Positions 15,817-24,201 of a stretch of 43,974 nucleotides of DNA are shown here, piece by piece. Source of the DNA: Actinomadura sp. NBRC 104412 (GTDB lineage: Bacteria > Actinomycetota > Actinomycetes > Streptosporangiales > Streptosporangiaceae). The translations under genes and the position numbers were made by a program. Under the pieces are notes generated by a model that did no database searches, was not told the DNA's origin, and saw only the letters and a program-made list of their open reading frames with translations. Positions within the stretch are counted from its first letter, which is position 1; every line of letters begins with the position of its first letter. The stretch lies in NCBI RefSeq assembly GCF_030269515.1, contig NZ_BSTM01000044.1, positions 1-43,974 on the forward strand. The letters are read 5' to 3'.

Positions 15817-16899
15817 TCAGTCCTGGAGCCCGATCGTCTTCCTCTGCAGGTTCCGGGTGGCGGCCAGACCGGCCATGAGCAGCGGCTCCACCGCGTCGCC
15901 GACCCTGTCGAACCCGCTGCCGACCGTCCCGCCCTGGAGATGGCGGTAGCGGATGCCCTCCAGGATGGCGGCCAGCTTGAAGTACGCCAGCCCCAAGCGG
16001 AGGTCGAGGTCGCCCAGTTGCCGGCAACTGAGCCGCTCGTAGTGCGCCAGCAGCTCCTCGGCGCTCGGATACCCGGGGGCCAGGCTCGCCGTGGCGTCGC
16101 TGGCGCCTCCCGAGATCCGGGGGAGCCGGTCGTAGACGAGCAGCAGGGCCAGATCGGTGAGCGGGTCGCCCAGCGTCGCCATCTCCCAGTCGATGACGGC
16201 GGCCACCTTGTCGTCGTGCACCAGCAGGTTGTCCAGGCGGTAGTCGCCGTGGACGATCGTGGACTCCTCGGCGGCGCCCGCCCGCGCCGCGACGCCCTCC
16301 TGGAGGCGGCGCAGCAGCGCGTCGGCGTCGGGGAGGTCGCGGGTGCGCGAGCCGTCCAGCTGGCGGCCCCACCGGCGCACCTGGCGGGCGAGGAACCCCT
16401 CGGGCCGTCCGAAGTCGGCCAGCCCGACGGCGGCGGGCGAGACGGCGTGCAGCCCGGCCAGGACACCGATCATCTCCAACGCCACCGACCGGGTGCGCTC
16501 GGGCCCCAGCGGTTCGAGCTGCTCGCGCCGCCGGTACGCCGTGCCTGACACCTGCTCCATGACGTAGAAGACGGCGCCCGACACGGTCTCGTCCCGGCAG
16601 AGGGCCAGGGCCCGCGGGACGGGGACGGCGGTACCCGCCAGGGCGGTGATGACCGTGTACTCCCGCACCATGTCATGGGCGGTGGCCTGGACGTGGCGCA
16701 GCGGCGGGCGCCGCACGATCCGGGTGGTGGTGCCGTCGGACACCGCGTAGGTGAGGTTGGACTTGCCCCCCGACACCACCCGTGCGGTCAGGGCGGGGCC
16801 CAGGTCGCCGGGGCATTGCCGCTCGTACCAGGCGGAGAAGCGTTCGAGGTCCAGGCCGGGCACGCTGTCGGAGGCGGGGGACGACATGGGGGATGCCAT
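15817..16899 (-). CDS. APH-family kinase of the ACAD10/11 and LvaA type
   Basis: A 360-residue aminoglycoside-phosphotransferase-fold kinase. The nucleotide-binding region reads GGKSNLTYAV; the catalytic loop HGDYRLDNLLVHDD and metal-binding DWEMATLGDPLTDLALL match the kinase domain of mammalian ACAD10/ACAD11 and LvaA rather than true drug kinases. Those enzymes phosphorylate the 4-hydroxyl of 4-hydroxyacyl-CoA, enabling its conversion to a 3-hydroxy- or enoyl-CoA. ATGA overlap with the SDR gene upstream on the same strand, and the ligase/thioesterase beyond, place it in one operon. Antibiotic resistance is unlikely from context. Whether the substrate is a 4-hydroxyacyl-CoA is inference. Confidence 0.88.
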   Translation of the reverse strand: MASPMSSPASDSVPGLDLERFSAWYERQCPGDLGPALTARVVSGGKSNLTYAVSDGTTTRIVRRPPLRHVQATAHDMVREYTVITALAGTAVPVPRALALCRDETVSGAVFYVMEQVSGTAYRRREQLEPLGPERTRSVALEMIGVLAGLHAVSPAAVGLADFGRPEGFLARQVRRWGRQLDGSRTRDLPDADALLRRLQEGVAARAGAAEESTIVHGDYRLDNLLVHDDKVAAVIDWEMATLGDPLTDLALLLVYDRLPRISGGASDATASLAPGYPSAEELLAHYERLSCRQLGDLDLRLGLAYFKLAAILEGIRYRHLQGGTVGSGFDRVGDAVEPLLMAGLAATRNLQRKTIGLQD

Positions 16900-17675
16900 C
16901 AGGTGCCACGCCCCAGCGTCACGCCGCCGTCCAGGACCACCGTGTGCCCCGTCATCCACGACGCCTGCTCCGACAGCAGGAAGGCGACCGCACCCGCGAC
17001 GTCCTCCGGTACACCGAGGCGCCGCAGCGGGTAGCTCGCGGCGACGTCGTCCTCGCGGCCCTCGTACAGCAGCCGCGCGAACCGCGTCTTGACCACGGCC
17101 GGGGCGACCGCGTTCACCCGGACGCCCGGCCCGAGTTCGACCGCCAGGTTCTTGGTGAGGTGGATGAGCATCGCCTTGCTCGCGCCGTAAAAGGCGATCC
17201 CCGGTGAAGGCCGCAGGCCCGCGACGGAGGCGACGTTGACGATGGCGCCGCCGTGCTCGCCCATCCAGGAGCGGTGGCACAGCTGCACCATCGCCAGCGC
17301 GGCCACGACGTTGACCTCGGTGATCTTGCGGGCCGCGGCGAGGTCGAGGTCGAGGAGCGGGCCGTGCACGGGGTTGATCCCGGTGTTGTTCACCAGCAGG
17401 TCGACGCCGCCGAAGGCGGCCAGGGTGCGCTCGACGACCTCCTCGCGGTGGGCGGGGTCGCCGATGGTGCCGGCCACGCCGAGCGCGTGCTCGGGCCCGC
17501 CGAGGGCGCGCACCGCCTCGGCGAGGTCGGCGGGCTTGCGCCCGGTGACGCACACCCGGGCGCCCTCGTCGACGAGGCGCTGTGCGATGGCGAGCCCGAT
17601 GCCGCGGCTGGCGCCGGTGACGACCGCGGTGCGCCCGGTCAGGCCCCCTGTCCCGGTGACGATCGTGTCAGGCAT
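16899..17675 (-). CDS. FabG-like short-chain dehydrogenase/reductase
   Basis: A 258-residue classical SDR: cofactor motif TGASRGIG, catalytic Ser in NVASVAG, Tyr/Lys in YGASK, and the C-terminal GHTVVLDGGVTLG typical of 3-oxoacyl reductases and 3-hydroxyacyl dehydrogenases. CVTGRKP after beta-2 lacks the acidic residue that favours NAD, so NADP may be preferred. It sits between the ligase/thioesterase gene (8-nt overlap) and the kinase gene (ATGA overlap), so the three are translationally coupled. In the levulinate (Lva) pathway an SDR accompanies the kinase in the same way. The exact reaction is open. Confidence 0.88.
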   Translation of the reverse strand: MPDTIVTGTGGLTGRTAVVTGASRGIGLAIAQRLVDEGARVCVTGRKPADLAEAVRALGGPEHALGVAGTIGDPAHREEVVERTLAAFGGVDLLVNNTGINPVHGPLLDLDLAAARKITEVNVVAALAMVQLCHRSWMGEHGGAIVNVASVAGLRPSPGIAFYGASKAMLIHLTKNLAVELGPGVRVNAVAPAVVKTRFARLLYEGREDDVAASYPLRRLGVPEDVAGAVAFLLSEQASWMTGHTVVLDGGVTLGRGT

Positions 17676-20127
17676 GCGCGGACTCCCCCGTGCGTTCGGC
17701 GCGGGTCTGTTTAGTGGAGGTCTGTTCGGTAGGGGTCTGTTCTGTGCGGGACCGGTGGTCGGTGCGGGACTGTTCGAGGCGCGACCGGAGGCGGATGACC
17801 ATCTCCTGCGCGCCGGTCGCCACCAGCCGTCCGTCCTCGGTGAAGAGCGATCCCTGCCCGAGTGCCCGCGCGCCGCCCGCCGAGGGGCTGGTGGTGACGT
17901 AGCGCAGCCACCGGTCGGCGCGTCCGGCACGGTGCAGCCAGACGGCGTGGTCGAGGCTGGCGCTCGCCAGCTCCCTGCGCGGCACGCCGTGCCGGCGGAA
18001 CGCCGCGCGCAGGATGGTGAAGTCGGACAGGTACACCACCAGCGTGCGGTGCAGCAGCGGGTCGTCGGGCAGTCCCGCGGGCACGCGCATCCAGACCTCC
18101 GAGGGCGCGGACGGGTCGGAGCCCCGGTCGGTCTCGCGCAGCTCGACCGGGCCGGGTGGTGCTCCGTCGTCGCCGCGGGCGCCCTCGGCGAAGGGGTAGC
18201 GGGACGGCATGTCCTCGGGCGGGGGAGGCGTCGGCGGTGCGTCCACCTGGTGGGCGAGGTGGTCGGGCTCGCCGCGCTGCATCGAGCAGGTGACCGTCGC
18301 GATGATCTCCTGTCCCTGCCAGGCGTCGACCCGGTGCAGGACGAACGAGCGGCCGGAGCGCAGCGGGGTCACCTCGTACCTGATGGGGGAGCCCGGGTCG
18401 CCGGTGCGGGCGAAGTAGCCGTGCAGCGAGTGCAGGACCACGTCGTCGGGGGCCGTGCGCACCGCCGCCACGCTCGCCTGGGCGAGGACCTGCCCGCCGA
18501 AGACGCGGTGGGCGGGACGCTCGTTGCTCAGCCCTTCGAAGGTGCGGTCGCCGACCTGGTCCAGGTCGAGCACCCGCAGCAGCCGGTCGACGACCGAGGC
18601 GCCCGTCCTGAGGTCACGCCACCGGTCCCGGCTCGGCATGACCAGCCGCCCGTGACCGGGCCGCCCCGGGAGCCGCTCGGCGCGCAGCGCGGAGCGTCGC
18701 ACCTTGCCGGCCTCGTCGCGCAGCGGGTGGTCGACGAACTCGTAGGCCCGTGGCCGTTTGTAGGGCGCGAGCAGCGGACGCAGGTGCTCGTCCAGCTCGT
18801 CGGCCCGGGGTGCCGGCCCGCCGGGCGCCGGCTCCACCAGGGCGACGGCCCGCCGGCCCAGGTCGTCGTCGGGCAGGCCCACCACCGCGCACGCGTGGAC
18901 GCCGGGATGGGACTCCAGCGCGCCCTCGACCTCGGCCGGGTAGATGTTGGCGCCGCCGCTGACGATGCAGTCGGTGGACCGGTCGGCGAGGTAGAGGTAC
19001 CCGTCCTCGTCGTACCAGCCCAGGTCGCCGAGCGACTCCCAGCCGTTCCGGCTGCGCGGCTCGGCGCCGACGTAGTGGTAGGTGGACCCCTGGCCGCCGG
19101 GCGGCATGAGGAAGATCTCGCCCACGACGCCGGGCGGCACGACCCGCCCCTTCTCGTCCTGGACCCGGAACCGGGTGCCGCGGATGGGGCGTCCGACCGA
19201 GCCGCGGTGGTCGAGCCACTCCCGGCCCGTGATGTAGGTGATGCCCTGGCTCTCGGTCCCGGCGTAGACCTCGGCGATGCGGTCGGGCCCCAGCCACTCG
19301 ATGTACTCCAGCTTCAGCCGGGGCGGGCAGGGGCCGCCCACGTGCAGGAGCGTGCGCACCGAGGACATGTCGGCGCGGGCGAGGCGTTCGGCGGGCAGCC
19401 TGCGGAGCCGGTTCATGTGGGTGGGCACCATCTGGAGCCAGGTGACGCGGTGCTGTTCGATGAGGTCGAGGGCGAGCGCCGGATCGAAACGCGGCATGAT
19501 CACCAGCCGGTTGCCGCTGAAGAGGCCCCGGGCGGAGTAGACGAAGGCGGCGTTGTGGTACAGCGGCCCGCAGACCAGGTGGACGCCGTCGGCGTGCATG
19601 TACTCGCTGGCGGGGGAGTCGGGGTCGTAGTGCGGGTCGTCGTGGCTGACGATGAGCTTGGGCTTCCCGGTGCTGCCGCCGGAGGTGAGCGCCTTCCAGT
19701 ACGTGGGGACGGCGTCGGGCAGCTCGCCGTCGTCGAGGTCCTCGCCGGGGACGAAACCGGCCGGGATGGTGGCCAGGTCCTCGTACTCCTCGTCGCTCCC
19801 CACGAGCAGTGACGGGCGGGCCAAATCGAGTACGCGCCGCCGCTCCGCCGGGGGGAACTTGTGCGACAGCGGCATGGCGGTGGCGCCCAGCTTCCACGTG
19901 GCGATGCAGGCGCAGAAAAACTCGACCGAGTTGGGCAGGGCGATGGCGACCATGTCGTCCTTGGTGACCCCTGTCGCGGCGTAGGCGCGCGCCAGCCGGT
20001 TGGTGTGCCGGTCCAGCCTGGCCCAGGTGATCTGCCCGGAGCCGTCGCCCGCCACCAGGGCCGGCTCGTCGGGCTTAACGGTGGCGAAGTGGGCGAAGAG
20101 CCGGCCGATGCTCAACCGACGTCCCAT
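17668..20127 (-). CDS. Acyl-CoA synthetase (AMP-forming) fused to TesB-type acyl-CoA thioesterase
   Basis: One uninterrupted 819-residue frame. Residues about 1-485 are an AMP-forming ligase: ATP loop TSGGSTGKPK, YAGTESQGIT, the GDLGWYDEDGYLYLADRS block, and the C-terminal lysine motif DEAGKVRR. After about ten linker residues comes a complete TesB/thioesterase II double hotdog (FEGLSNERPAHRVFGGQVLA; ASLDHAVWLHR; TGAQEMVIR). GGAGG lies 6 nt before the ATG at 20127. An internal ATG at 18639 could start a separate thioesterase but has no good ribosome site. CoA ester formation and hydrolysis in one chain is unusual. The C-terminal tail is repetitive Thr/Glu/Gln. A palindromic operator lies upstream. 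Confidence 0.82.
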   Translation of the reverse strand: MGRRLSIGRLFAHFATVKPDEPALVAGDGSGQITWARLDRHTNRLARAYAATGVTKDDMVAIALPNSVEFFCACIATWKLGATAMPLSHKFPPAERRRVLDLARPSLLVGSDEEYEDLATIPAGFVPGEDLDDGELPDAVPTYWKALTSGGSTGKPKLIVSHDDPHYDPDSPASEYMHADGVHLVCGPLYHNAAFVYSARGLFSGNRLVIMPRFDPALALDLIEQHRVTWLQMVPTHMNRLRRLPAERLARADMSSVRTLLHVGGPCPPRLKLEYIEWLGPDRIAEVYAGTESQGITYITGREWLDHRGSVGRPIRGTRFRVQDEKGRVVPPGVVGEIFLMPPGGQGSTYHYVGAEPRSRNGWESLGDLGWYDEDGYLYLADRSTDCIVSGGANIYPAEVEGALESHPGVHACAVVGLPDDDLGRRAVALVEPAPGGPAPRADELDEHLRPLLAPYKRPRAYEFVDHPLRDEAGKVRRSALRAERLPGRPGHGRLVMPSRDRWRDLRTGASVVDRLLRVLDLDQVGDRTFEGLSNERPAHRVFGGQVLAQASVAAVRTAPDDVVLHSLHGYFARTGDPGSPIRYEVTPLRSGRSFVLHRVDAWQGQEIIATVTCSMQRGEPDHLAHQVDAPPTPPPPEDMPSRYPFAEGARGDDGAPPGPVELRETDRGSDPSAPSEVWMRVPAGLPDDPLLHRTLVVYLSDFTILRAAFRRHGVPRRELASASLDHAVWLHRAGRADRWLRYVTTSPSAGGARALGQGSLFTEDGRLVATGAQEMVIRLRSRLEQSRTDHRSRTEQTPTEQTSTKQTRAERTGESAHA
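17704..17748 (-). repeat. 15-bp repeats in the thioesterase tail
   Basis: Three consecutive 15-bp units beginning GGTCTGTT on the plus strand (17704, 17719, 17734) encode, on the minus strand, the TEQ/TKQT-type tail of the ligase-thioesterase protein, after the last conserved TesB residues. Confidence 0.7.
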
Positions 20128-20198
20128 GTGCGTCCTCCCGTCGACGACCGTCCGTGCCGGACGCCGCGGCGGTGGCCGGCAACGTCCGTCAAACTTTA

Positions 20199-20213
20199 TG
20201 CATTCTGAATGCA
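20199..20213. promoter_or_regulatory. Perfect palindromic operator TGCATTCTGAATGCA
   Basis: A perfect 15-bp palindrome (7-base arms around a central T) at 72-86 bp upstream of the ligase-thioesterase gene. A second copy matching 11 of 15 positions lies at 20473-20487, near the divergent ABC transporter genes. The sites share flanks, TTTATGCA on the left and ATGCA-y-ATT on the right, so one dimeric regulator probably controls both directions. Confidence 0.65.
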
Positions 20214-20438
20214 CATTAGACGTACCGATGGTGGCCTGCCAATCCTCCGATGGGGGAGTTCGGTGCGCCGTTGGGTCTGGTGCTCTTCTGCATGTGTGGT
20301 GCATATTGCAGGTCAGGGGGCATCGGTGCCCGGTCCGGGTCGGGAAGGAGCGGCCCGAGGGCGGGGTGGCGGATGGCCTGGTCCGCGGCGATCGCGCGGT
20401 CCGGGTGCGGGCAGCGCGGAAAACGTCCGGCGCACCCC

Positions 20439-20487
20439 TTGACAAGCGTGTGATGTCGAACACAATAATTTATGCACTGCGTATGCA
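20439..20487 (+). promoter_or_regulatory. Probable promoter and operator of the ABC importer operon
   Basis: TTGACA at 20439-20444 is a full -35 box. A 17-nt spacer leads to ACAATA (20462-20467), a fair -10 box; AATAAT at 20464 is an alternative. The palindrome-like TGCACTGCGTATGCA (20473-20487) follows at once, over the expected transcription start, the position of a repressor site. GGAGGGG precedes the first ATG. Confidence 0.55.
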
Positions 20488-20513
20488 TATTTCTCTGGAG
20501 CGGAGGGGTCTCC

Positions 20514-21536
20514 ATGGCCACGACGAGCGCCGAGCCGGGCGACGCCACGGTCGGCGAAACCGCACCGGCACTGCTGGAAGTCAAGGACCTCACCGTCTCG
20601 ATCGGCGGCGCCCGGCTGTTGTCGGAGGTCTCGCTGACCATCGCCCCCGGGGAGCTGGTCGGGCTGGTCGGCGAGTCGGGGTCGGGCAAGACCCTCACCG
20701 GGCTGAGCCTGCTGGGACTGCTGCCGCCGGACGCCTCGGTGCGGGGCAGCGTCCGCTTCGACGGCGTGGACATGCTCACGGTCGACGGGGAGCGCCGGCG
20801 GCGCCTCCGCGGGAGCGAGATCAGCATGATCTTCCAGGAGCCGCGCGCCTCGCTGCACCCCTCGCGCCCGGTGGGCAAGCAGATGGTCGATGTGATCCGC
20901 GCGCACGGAACGGTGCGCGTCGCCGAGGCCCGGCGCCAGGCCGTCGAGATGCTCGGCATGGCCGGCCTGCCCGACCCCCGCCGCACCATGGACGCCTACA
21001 CCCACGAGCTGTCGGGCGGCATGTGCCAGCGGGTGATGATCGCCATGGCCCTGGTCTGCCGGCCGCGGCTGCTGGTGGCCGACGAGCCGACCACCGCCCT
21101 GGACGTCACCATCCAGGCCCAGGTGATCTCCCTGCTGCGGCGGCTGGCCCGCGAGCTGGACCTGGCCGTCCTGCTGATCACCCACAACCTGGGCGTGATC
21201 TCGGCGCTGTGCTCGCGCGTGGTGACCATGTACTGCGGCCAGGTGGTCAACGACGACGACGCCGAGCGGCTGCTCGGAGCGCCGCAGCACCCCTACGCCT
21301 CGGCGCTGGTGCGTGCCTCGGAGGTGAGCCTGGACCGCACCGGCGGGCAGAGCGGCATCACCGGCGCCCCGGCCAACCCCGCCCGCCCACCGAGCGGCTG
21401 CCGGTTCCATCCCCGCTGCCCCTACGCCCAGGACCGCTGCCGCGAGCACATGCCCGCCCTCGAACCGGCTCCGCGGGGAGGCCGCACCCGGTGCCTGCGC
21501 GTCGACGAGCTGACCCTTCCGGGGGTGGCGGCATGA
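20514..21536 (+). CDS. Oligopeptide-type ABC importer ATPase, DppD/OppD-like
   Basis: A 340-residue ABC ATPase. Walker A is GESGSGKT, the signature LSGGMCQRV, Walker B with switch is LLVADEPTTALD followed by VTIQAQV, and the C-terminal cysteine-rich GCRFHPRCPYAQDRC is the extension typical of oligopeptide/nickel importers (often binding an iron-sulfur cluster). It should energise the permease pair at 24201-26158 together with the next ATPase. ATG at 20514 has GGAGGGG upstream; TTG/GTG starts further up would cross the operator. ATGA overlap with the second ATPase gene. Cytoplasmic, membrane-associated. Confidence 0.93.
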   Translation: MATTSAEPGDATVGETAPALLEVKDLTVSIGGARLLSEVSLTIAPGELVGLVGESGSGKTLTGLSLLGLLPPDASVRGSVRFDGVDMLTVDGERRRRLRGSEISMIFQEPRASLHPSRPVGKQMVDVIRAHGTVRVAEARRQAVEMLGMAGLPDPRRTMDAYTHELSGGMCQRVMIAMALVCRPRLLVADEPTTALDVTIQAQVISLLRRLARELDLAVLLITHNLGVISALCSRVVTMYCGQVVNDDDAERLLGAPQHPYASALVRASEVSLDRTGGQSGITGAPANPARPPSGCRFHPRCPYAQDRCREHMPALEPAPRGGRTRCLRVDELTLPGVAA

Positions 21537-22582
21537 CCGCCGACAGCACGCTCGCCGCCACCGCGGGCGACACGCGGAAGGCCCCCGCGCTCCAGGTGCG
21601 CGACCTCGTCGTCCGCTACGGCAACCGCCGCGACACCGTCCGCGCCGTCGACGGCGTCAGCGTCGAGGTCGCGCGCGGCACCACGCTCGGGATCATCGGT
21701 GAGTCCGGGTCGGGCAAGTCCACCCTCGCCAAGGCCATCGCGGGCCTGGTCCCCATCAACTCCGGAACCGTCGCCATCGCCGGTCCGGACGGCAAGCCGG
21801 CACCGGCCGCCCCGTCGGTCGGACGGGCCGGCCAGGTCCAGATGATCTTCCAGGACCCTGTGCTGGCGCTGAACCCGGGCAGACCGGTGTGGAAGAGCGT
21901 TGTGGAACCCCTGGTCCCCCACCGCCCGGTGATCCCACGGCGGCTGCGCGACCGCGCCGTGGAACTGCTCGGGCAGGTCGGCCTGGGCCCCGAGTTCGCC
22001 GACCGGCGCCCCGGCCAGATGTCGGGCGGGCAGCGCCAGCGCGTCACCATCGCCCGCGCCGTGGCGGCCCGCGCGCCGCTGGTCATGTGCGACGAACCCG
22101 TGGCGGCGCTGGACATCTCCGTCCAGGCCGAGGTGCTGCGCCTGCTCGACGAGGTGCGCGAGGCGTTCGGCCTTACCTACGTGTTCATCTCCCACGACAT
22201 GTCGTCCATCGCCCGCATCGCCCACGACGTCGGCGTCATGTACCTCGGCCGGCTCGTGGAGGTCGGCCCCGTGCGCGAGGTGCTCGAACGGCCCCGGCAC
22301 CCCTACACGCGGGCGCTGATCCGGGCGGTGCCGCGGATCGGCCTGGACGCCCGCGACCGCGAGCTGCACCCCCTCGAAGGGGAGATCCCCGACGCGCGCC
22401 GCCCGCCGTCCGGCTGCCGCTTCCGCACCCGCTGCCCCTTCGCCCAGGAGGTCTGCGCACGGGACGAACCGCCCGTGGAGACCGTCGCCGAACCCGCGCC
22501 GGGCGGCGGCTCGGCGCACCGGACCGCCTGCCACCTGTGGCGCGAGATCCAGGACGGGACCGCCCGGCCCCGTACGTCGTGA
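21533..22582 (+). CDS. Oligopeptide-type ABC importer ATPase, DppF/OppF-like
   Basis: A 349-residue ABC ATPase, partner of the preceding one. Walker A GESGSGKST, signature MSGGQRQRVTIARA, Walker B MCDEPVAALDISVQAEV, and the C-terminal GCRFRTRCPFAQEVC extension are all present. An insertion after the first strands (PDGKPAPAAPSVGRAG) is a little longer than usual. The start overlaps the upstream stop (ATGA). The gene is followed by an 80-bp gap and the solute-binding lipoprotein gene. With the DppD-like subunit it forms the heterodimeric motor of the importer. Confidence 0.93.
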   Translation: MTADSTLAATAGDTRKAPALQVRDLVVRYGNRRDTVRAVDGVSVEVARGTTLGIIGESGSGKSTLAKAIAGLVPINSGTVAIAGPDGKPAPAAPSVGRAGQVQMIFQDPVLALNPGRPVWKSVVEPLVPHRPVIPRRLRDRAVELLGQVGLGPEFADRRPGQMSGGQRQRVTIARAVAARAPLVMCDEPVAALDISVQAEVLRLLDEVREAFGLTYVFISHDMSSIARIAHDVGVMYLGRLVEVGPVREVLERPRHPYTRALIRAVPRIGLDARDRELHPLEGEIPDARRPPSGCRFRTRCPFAQEVCARDEPPVETVAEPAPGGGSAHRTACHLWREIQDGTARPRTS

Positions 22583-22662
22583 GCCCCCCGCTGTATCGGA
22601 CCCACCACCCTCATCCCAGACCGCGTTCGGGAAATTGTCCCACCCCGTAAAGGAATGTGCCG

Positions 22663-24201
22663 ATGAAGCAGCGATCCCACCGACACGGCCTGCGTGCCGC
22701 CGCCCTCGCCGCTGCGCTCGTCTCCGCCCTCGCCGCCTGCGGTTCCGGCTCCGATTCGGACGGCGAGAAGACGCTGCGGACCCTCCAGGGCCTCAACCCC
22801 AGCCAGTTCGACCCCTGCGGCCCGGCCAACGGCTCCGAGACCTCCTACATGGCGGCCATCTACGCACCGCTCATCCGCACCGACCCCCGCACGGGCAAGG
22901 CGTCCCCCGGCATCGCGACGGAGTGGAAGTTCACCGATGGCCTGAAGACCCTGACGCTCAAGCTCAGAAGCGGCCTGACGTTCCAGGACGGCACCACGCT
23001 CGACGCGGCGGCGGTGAAGAAGAGCATCGAGCAGTGCCTCGCCCTCAAGAACCAGCAGATCCCGGCGCTGAAGGCGATCGAGGCGCCCGACGCCGGCACG
23101 GTCGTGTTCCGGCTGTCGGCGCCCGGTGGCGGCCTGGTCGACCTGCTCGGCTCGCGGATCGGCATGATCGCCTCCCCGACCGCGCGGGAGAAGGCCGGCG
23201 ACAAGTACGGGGCGCGGCCGGTGGGCGCCGGCCCCTACCGGCTGACGCAGTTCGTCCCCGGGTCGTCCCTCACGCTCCAGAAGTGGGACGGCTACAAGCC
23301 CGCGGGGCTGCCGGCCGCCAAGGTCGACCGCATCACCTCGCAGATGGTCAGTGACCCGTCGGCGCAGGTGGCGGCGCTCACCGGCGGCCAGGTCGACTTC
23401 GCCTGGCGCCTGGACTACTCGGCGCCCAAGGCGCTGTCGGGCACCGGCGTGCACGCCGAGCACAACCTCGGCGTCTCCCAGAGCACCCTCAGCGTCGACC
23501 GGAGCCAGGGACCGCTGCGTGACCGGCGGGTGCGCCAGGCCATCAGTCACGCGATCGACCGGGCCGCGCTCGCCCAGACCAACACCGCCGGTCTGAGCGA
23601 CGTCGGCTCGCAGCAGCCCTACCCGCCGGGCAACGGGTTCCACTTCCCCGAGCTGGACAACGCCTACCCCTACGATCCCGCCAAGGCCAAGCGGCTGTTG
23701 GCCGAGGCCGGGCACCCCGACGGCCTGACCCTGCGCGCCGCCGCGCTGAACTCCCCGGCGTTCGTCAACAACGGCGTCGTCATCGCCTCGCAGCTCGCCA
23801 AGGTGGGGATCAAGGTGCGGTTCGAGGCCAAGGACATCGGCGAGGCCACCAAGGGCTTCTACGTCGAGCACAAGTACGACCTGATGTCCACCGGCATGAA
23901 CTCCGGGCCCGACTGGCTGAGCATCTACCGCCGCCTGCTGACCACCCAGTCCTCCGGCAACGCGGGCCACGTGCCCGTCCCCGGCGGCGAGGAGGCCGTG
24001 GCCCGGGCGAACGCCGCGCAGAGCCCCGAGCAGCTGAAGGAGGCCATCAGGAACGCCGGCAAGGTGGTCCAGACCGAGCTGCCGATCATTCCGCTCTACT
24101 ACTCGCCCACGGTGACGGCGTGGACCGACCGGGTCACCGGCGGCCCGCAGTCGATCGCGCTCAACGGTGAGGCCGACCTGACCGCGCTCGGACTGAAGTG
24201 A
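22663..24201 (+). CDS. ABC transporter solute-binding lipoprotein, family 5 (second copy)
   Basis: A 512-residue SBP_bac_5 receptor. The signal peptide has Arg/His-rich n-region, ALAAALVSALAAC core and lipobox LAAC, giving a lipid-anchored extracellular protein. It shares the VGAGPYRLTQF, ISHAIDR and SPTAREK landmarks with the receptor at 2828, so the two are paralogues and probably bind related ligands. AAAGGA precedes ATG at 22663. The gene stop overlaps the permease start (TGATG). Family members bind peptides, nickel chelates, sugars or other small molecules; here the catabolic context suggests a carboxylic acid or conjugate, which is inference. Confidence 0.93.
   Translation: MKQRSHRHGLRAAALAAALVSALAACGSGSDSDGEKTLRTLQGLNPSQFDPCGPANGSETSYMAAIYAPLIRTDPRTGKASPGIATEWKFTDGLKTLTLKLRSGLTFQDGTTLDAAAVKKSIEQCLALKNQQIPALKAIEAPDAGTVVFRLSAPGGGLVDLLGSRIGMIASPTAREKAGDKYGARPVGAGPYRLTQFVPGSSLTLQKWDGYKPAGLPAAKVDRITSQMVSDPSAQVAALTGGQVDFAWRLDYSAPKALSGTGVHAEHNLGVSQSTLSVDRSQGPLRDRRVRQAISHAIDRAALAQTNTAGLSDVGSQQPYPPGNGFHFPELDNAYPYDPAKAKRLLAEAGHPDGLTLRAAALNSPAFVNNGVVIASQLAKVGIKVRFEAKDIGEATKGFYVEHKYDLMSTGMNSGPDWLSIYRRLLTTQSSGNAGHVPVPGGEEAVARANAAQSPEQLKEAIRNAGKVVQTELPIIPLYYSPTVTAWTDRVTGGPQSIALNGEADLTALGLK

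Larger units (their letters stand above)
20128..20513. other. 386-bp divergent intergenic region
   Basis: Between the ligase-thioesterase gene and the ABC importer operon. It holds the palindrome at 20199 and the promoter with overlapping operator at 20439-20487. I see no supportable small gene in the middle; nothing else stands out in about 20214-20438. Confidence 0.6.

Noticed and set aside
15817..16899. Aminoglycoside resistance gene
   Set aside because: The kinase signature fits the ACAD10/11 and LvaA type, and the operon is catabolic.
20214..20438. Small genes or a riboswitch between the divergent operons
   Set aside because: No frame with a ribosome site and protein-like sequence, and no riboswitch fold I recognise.
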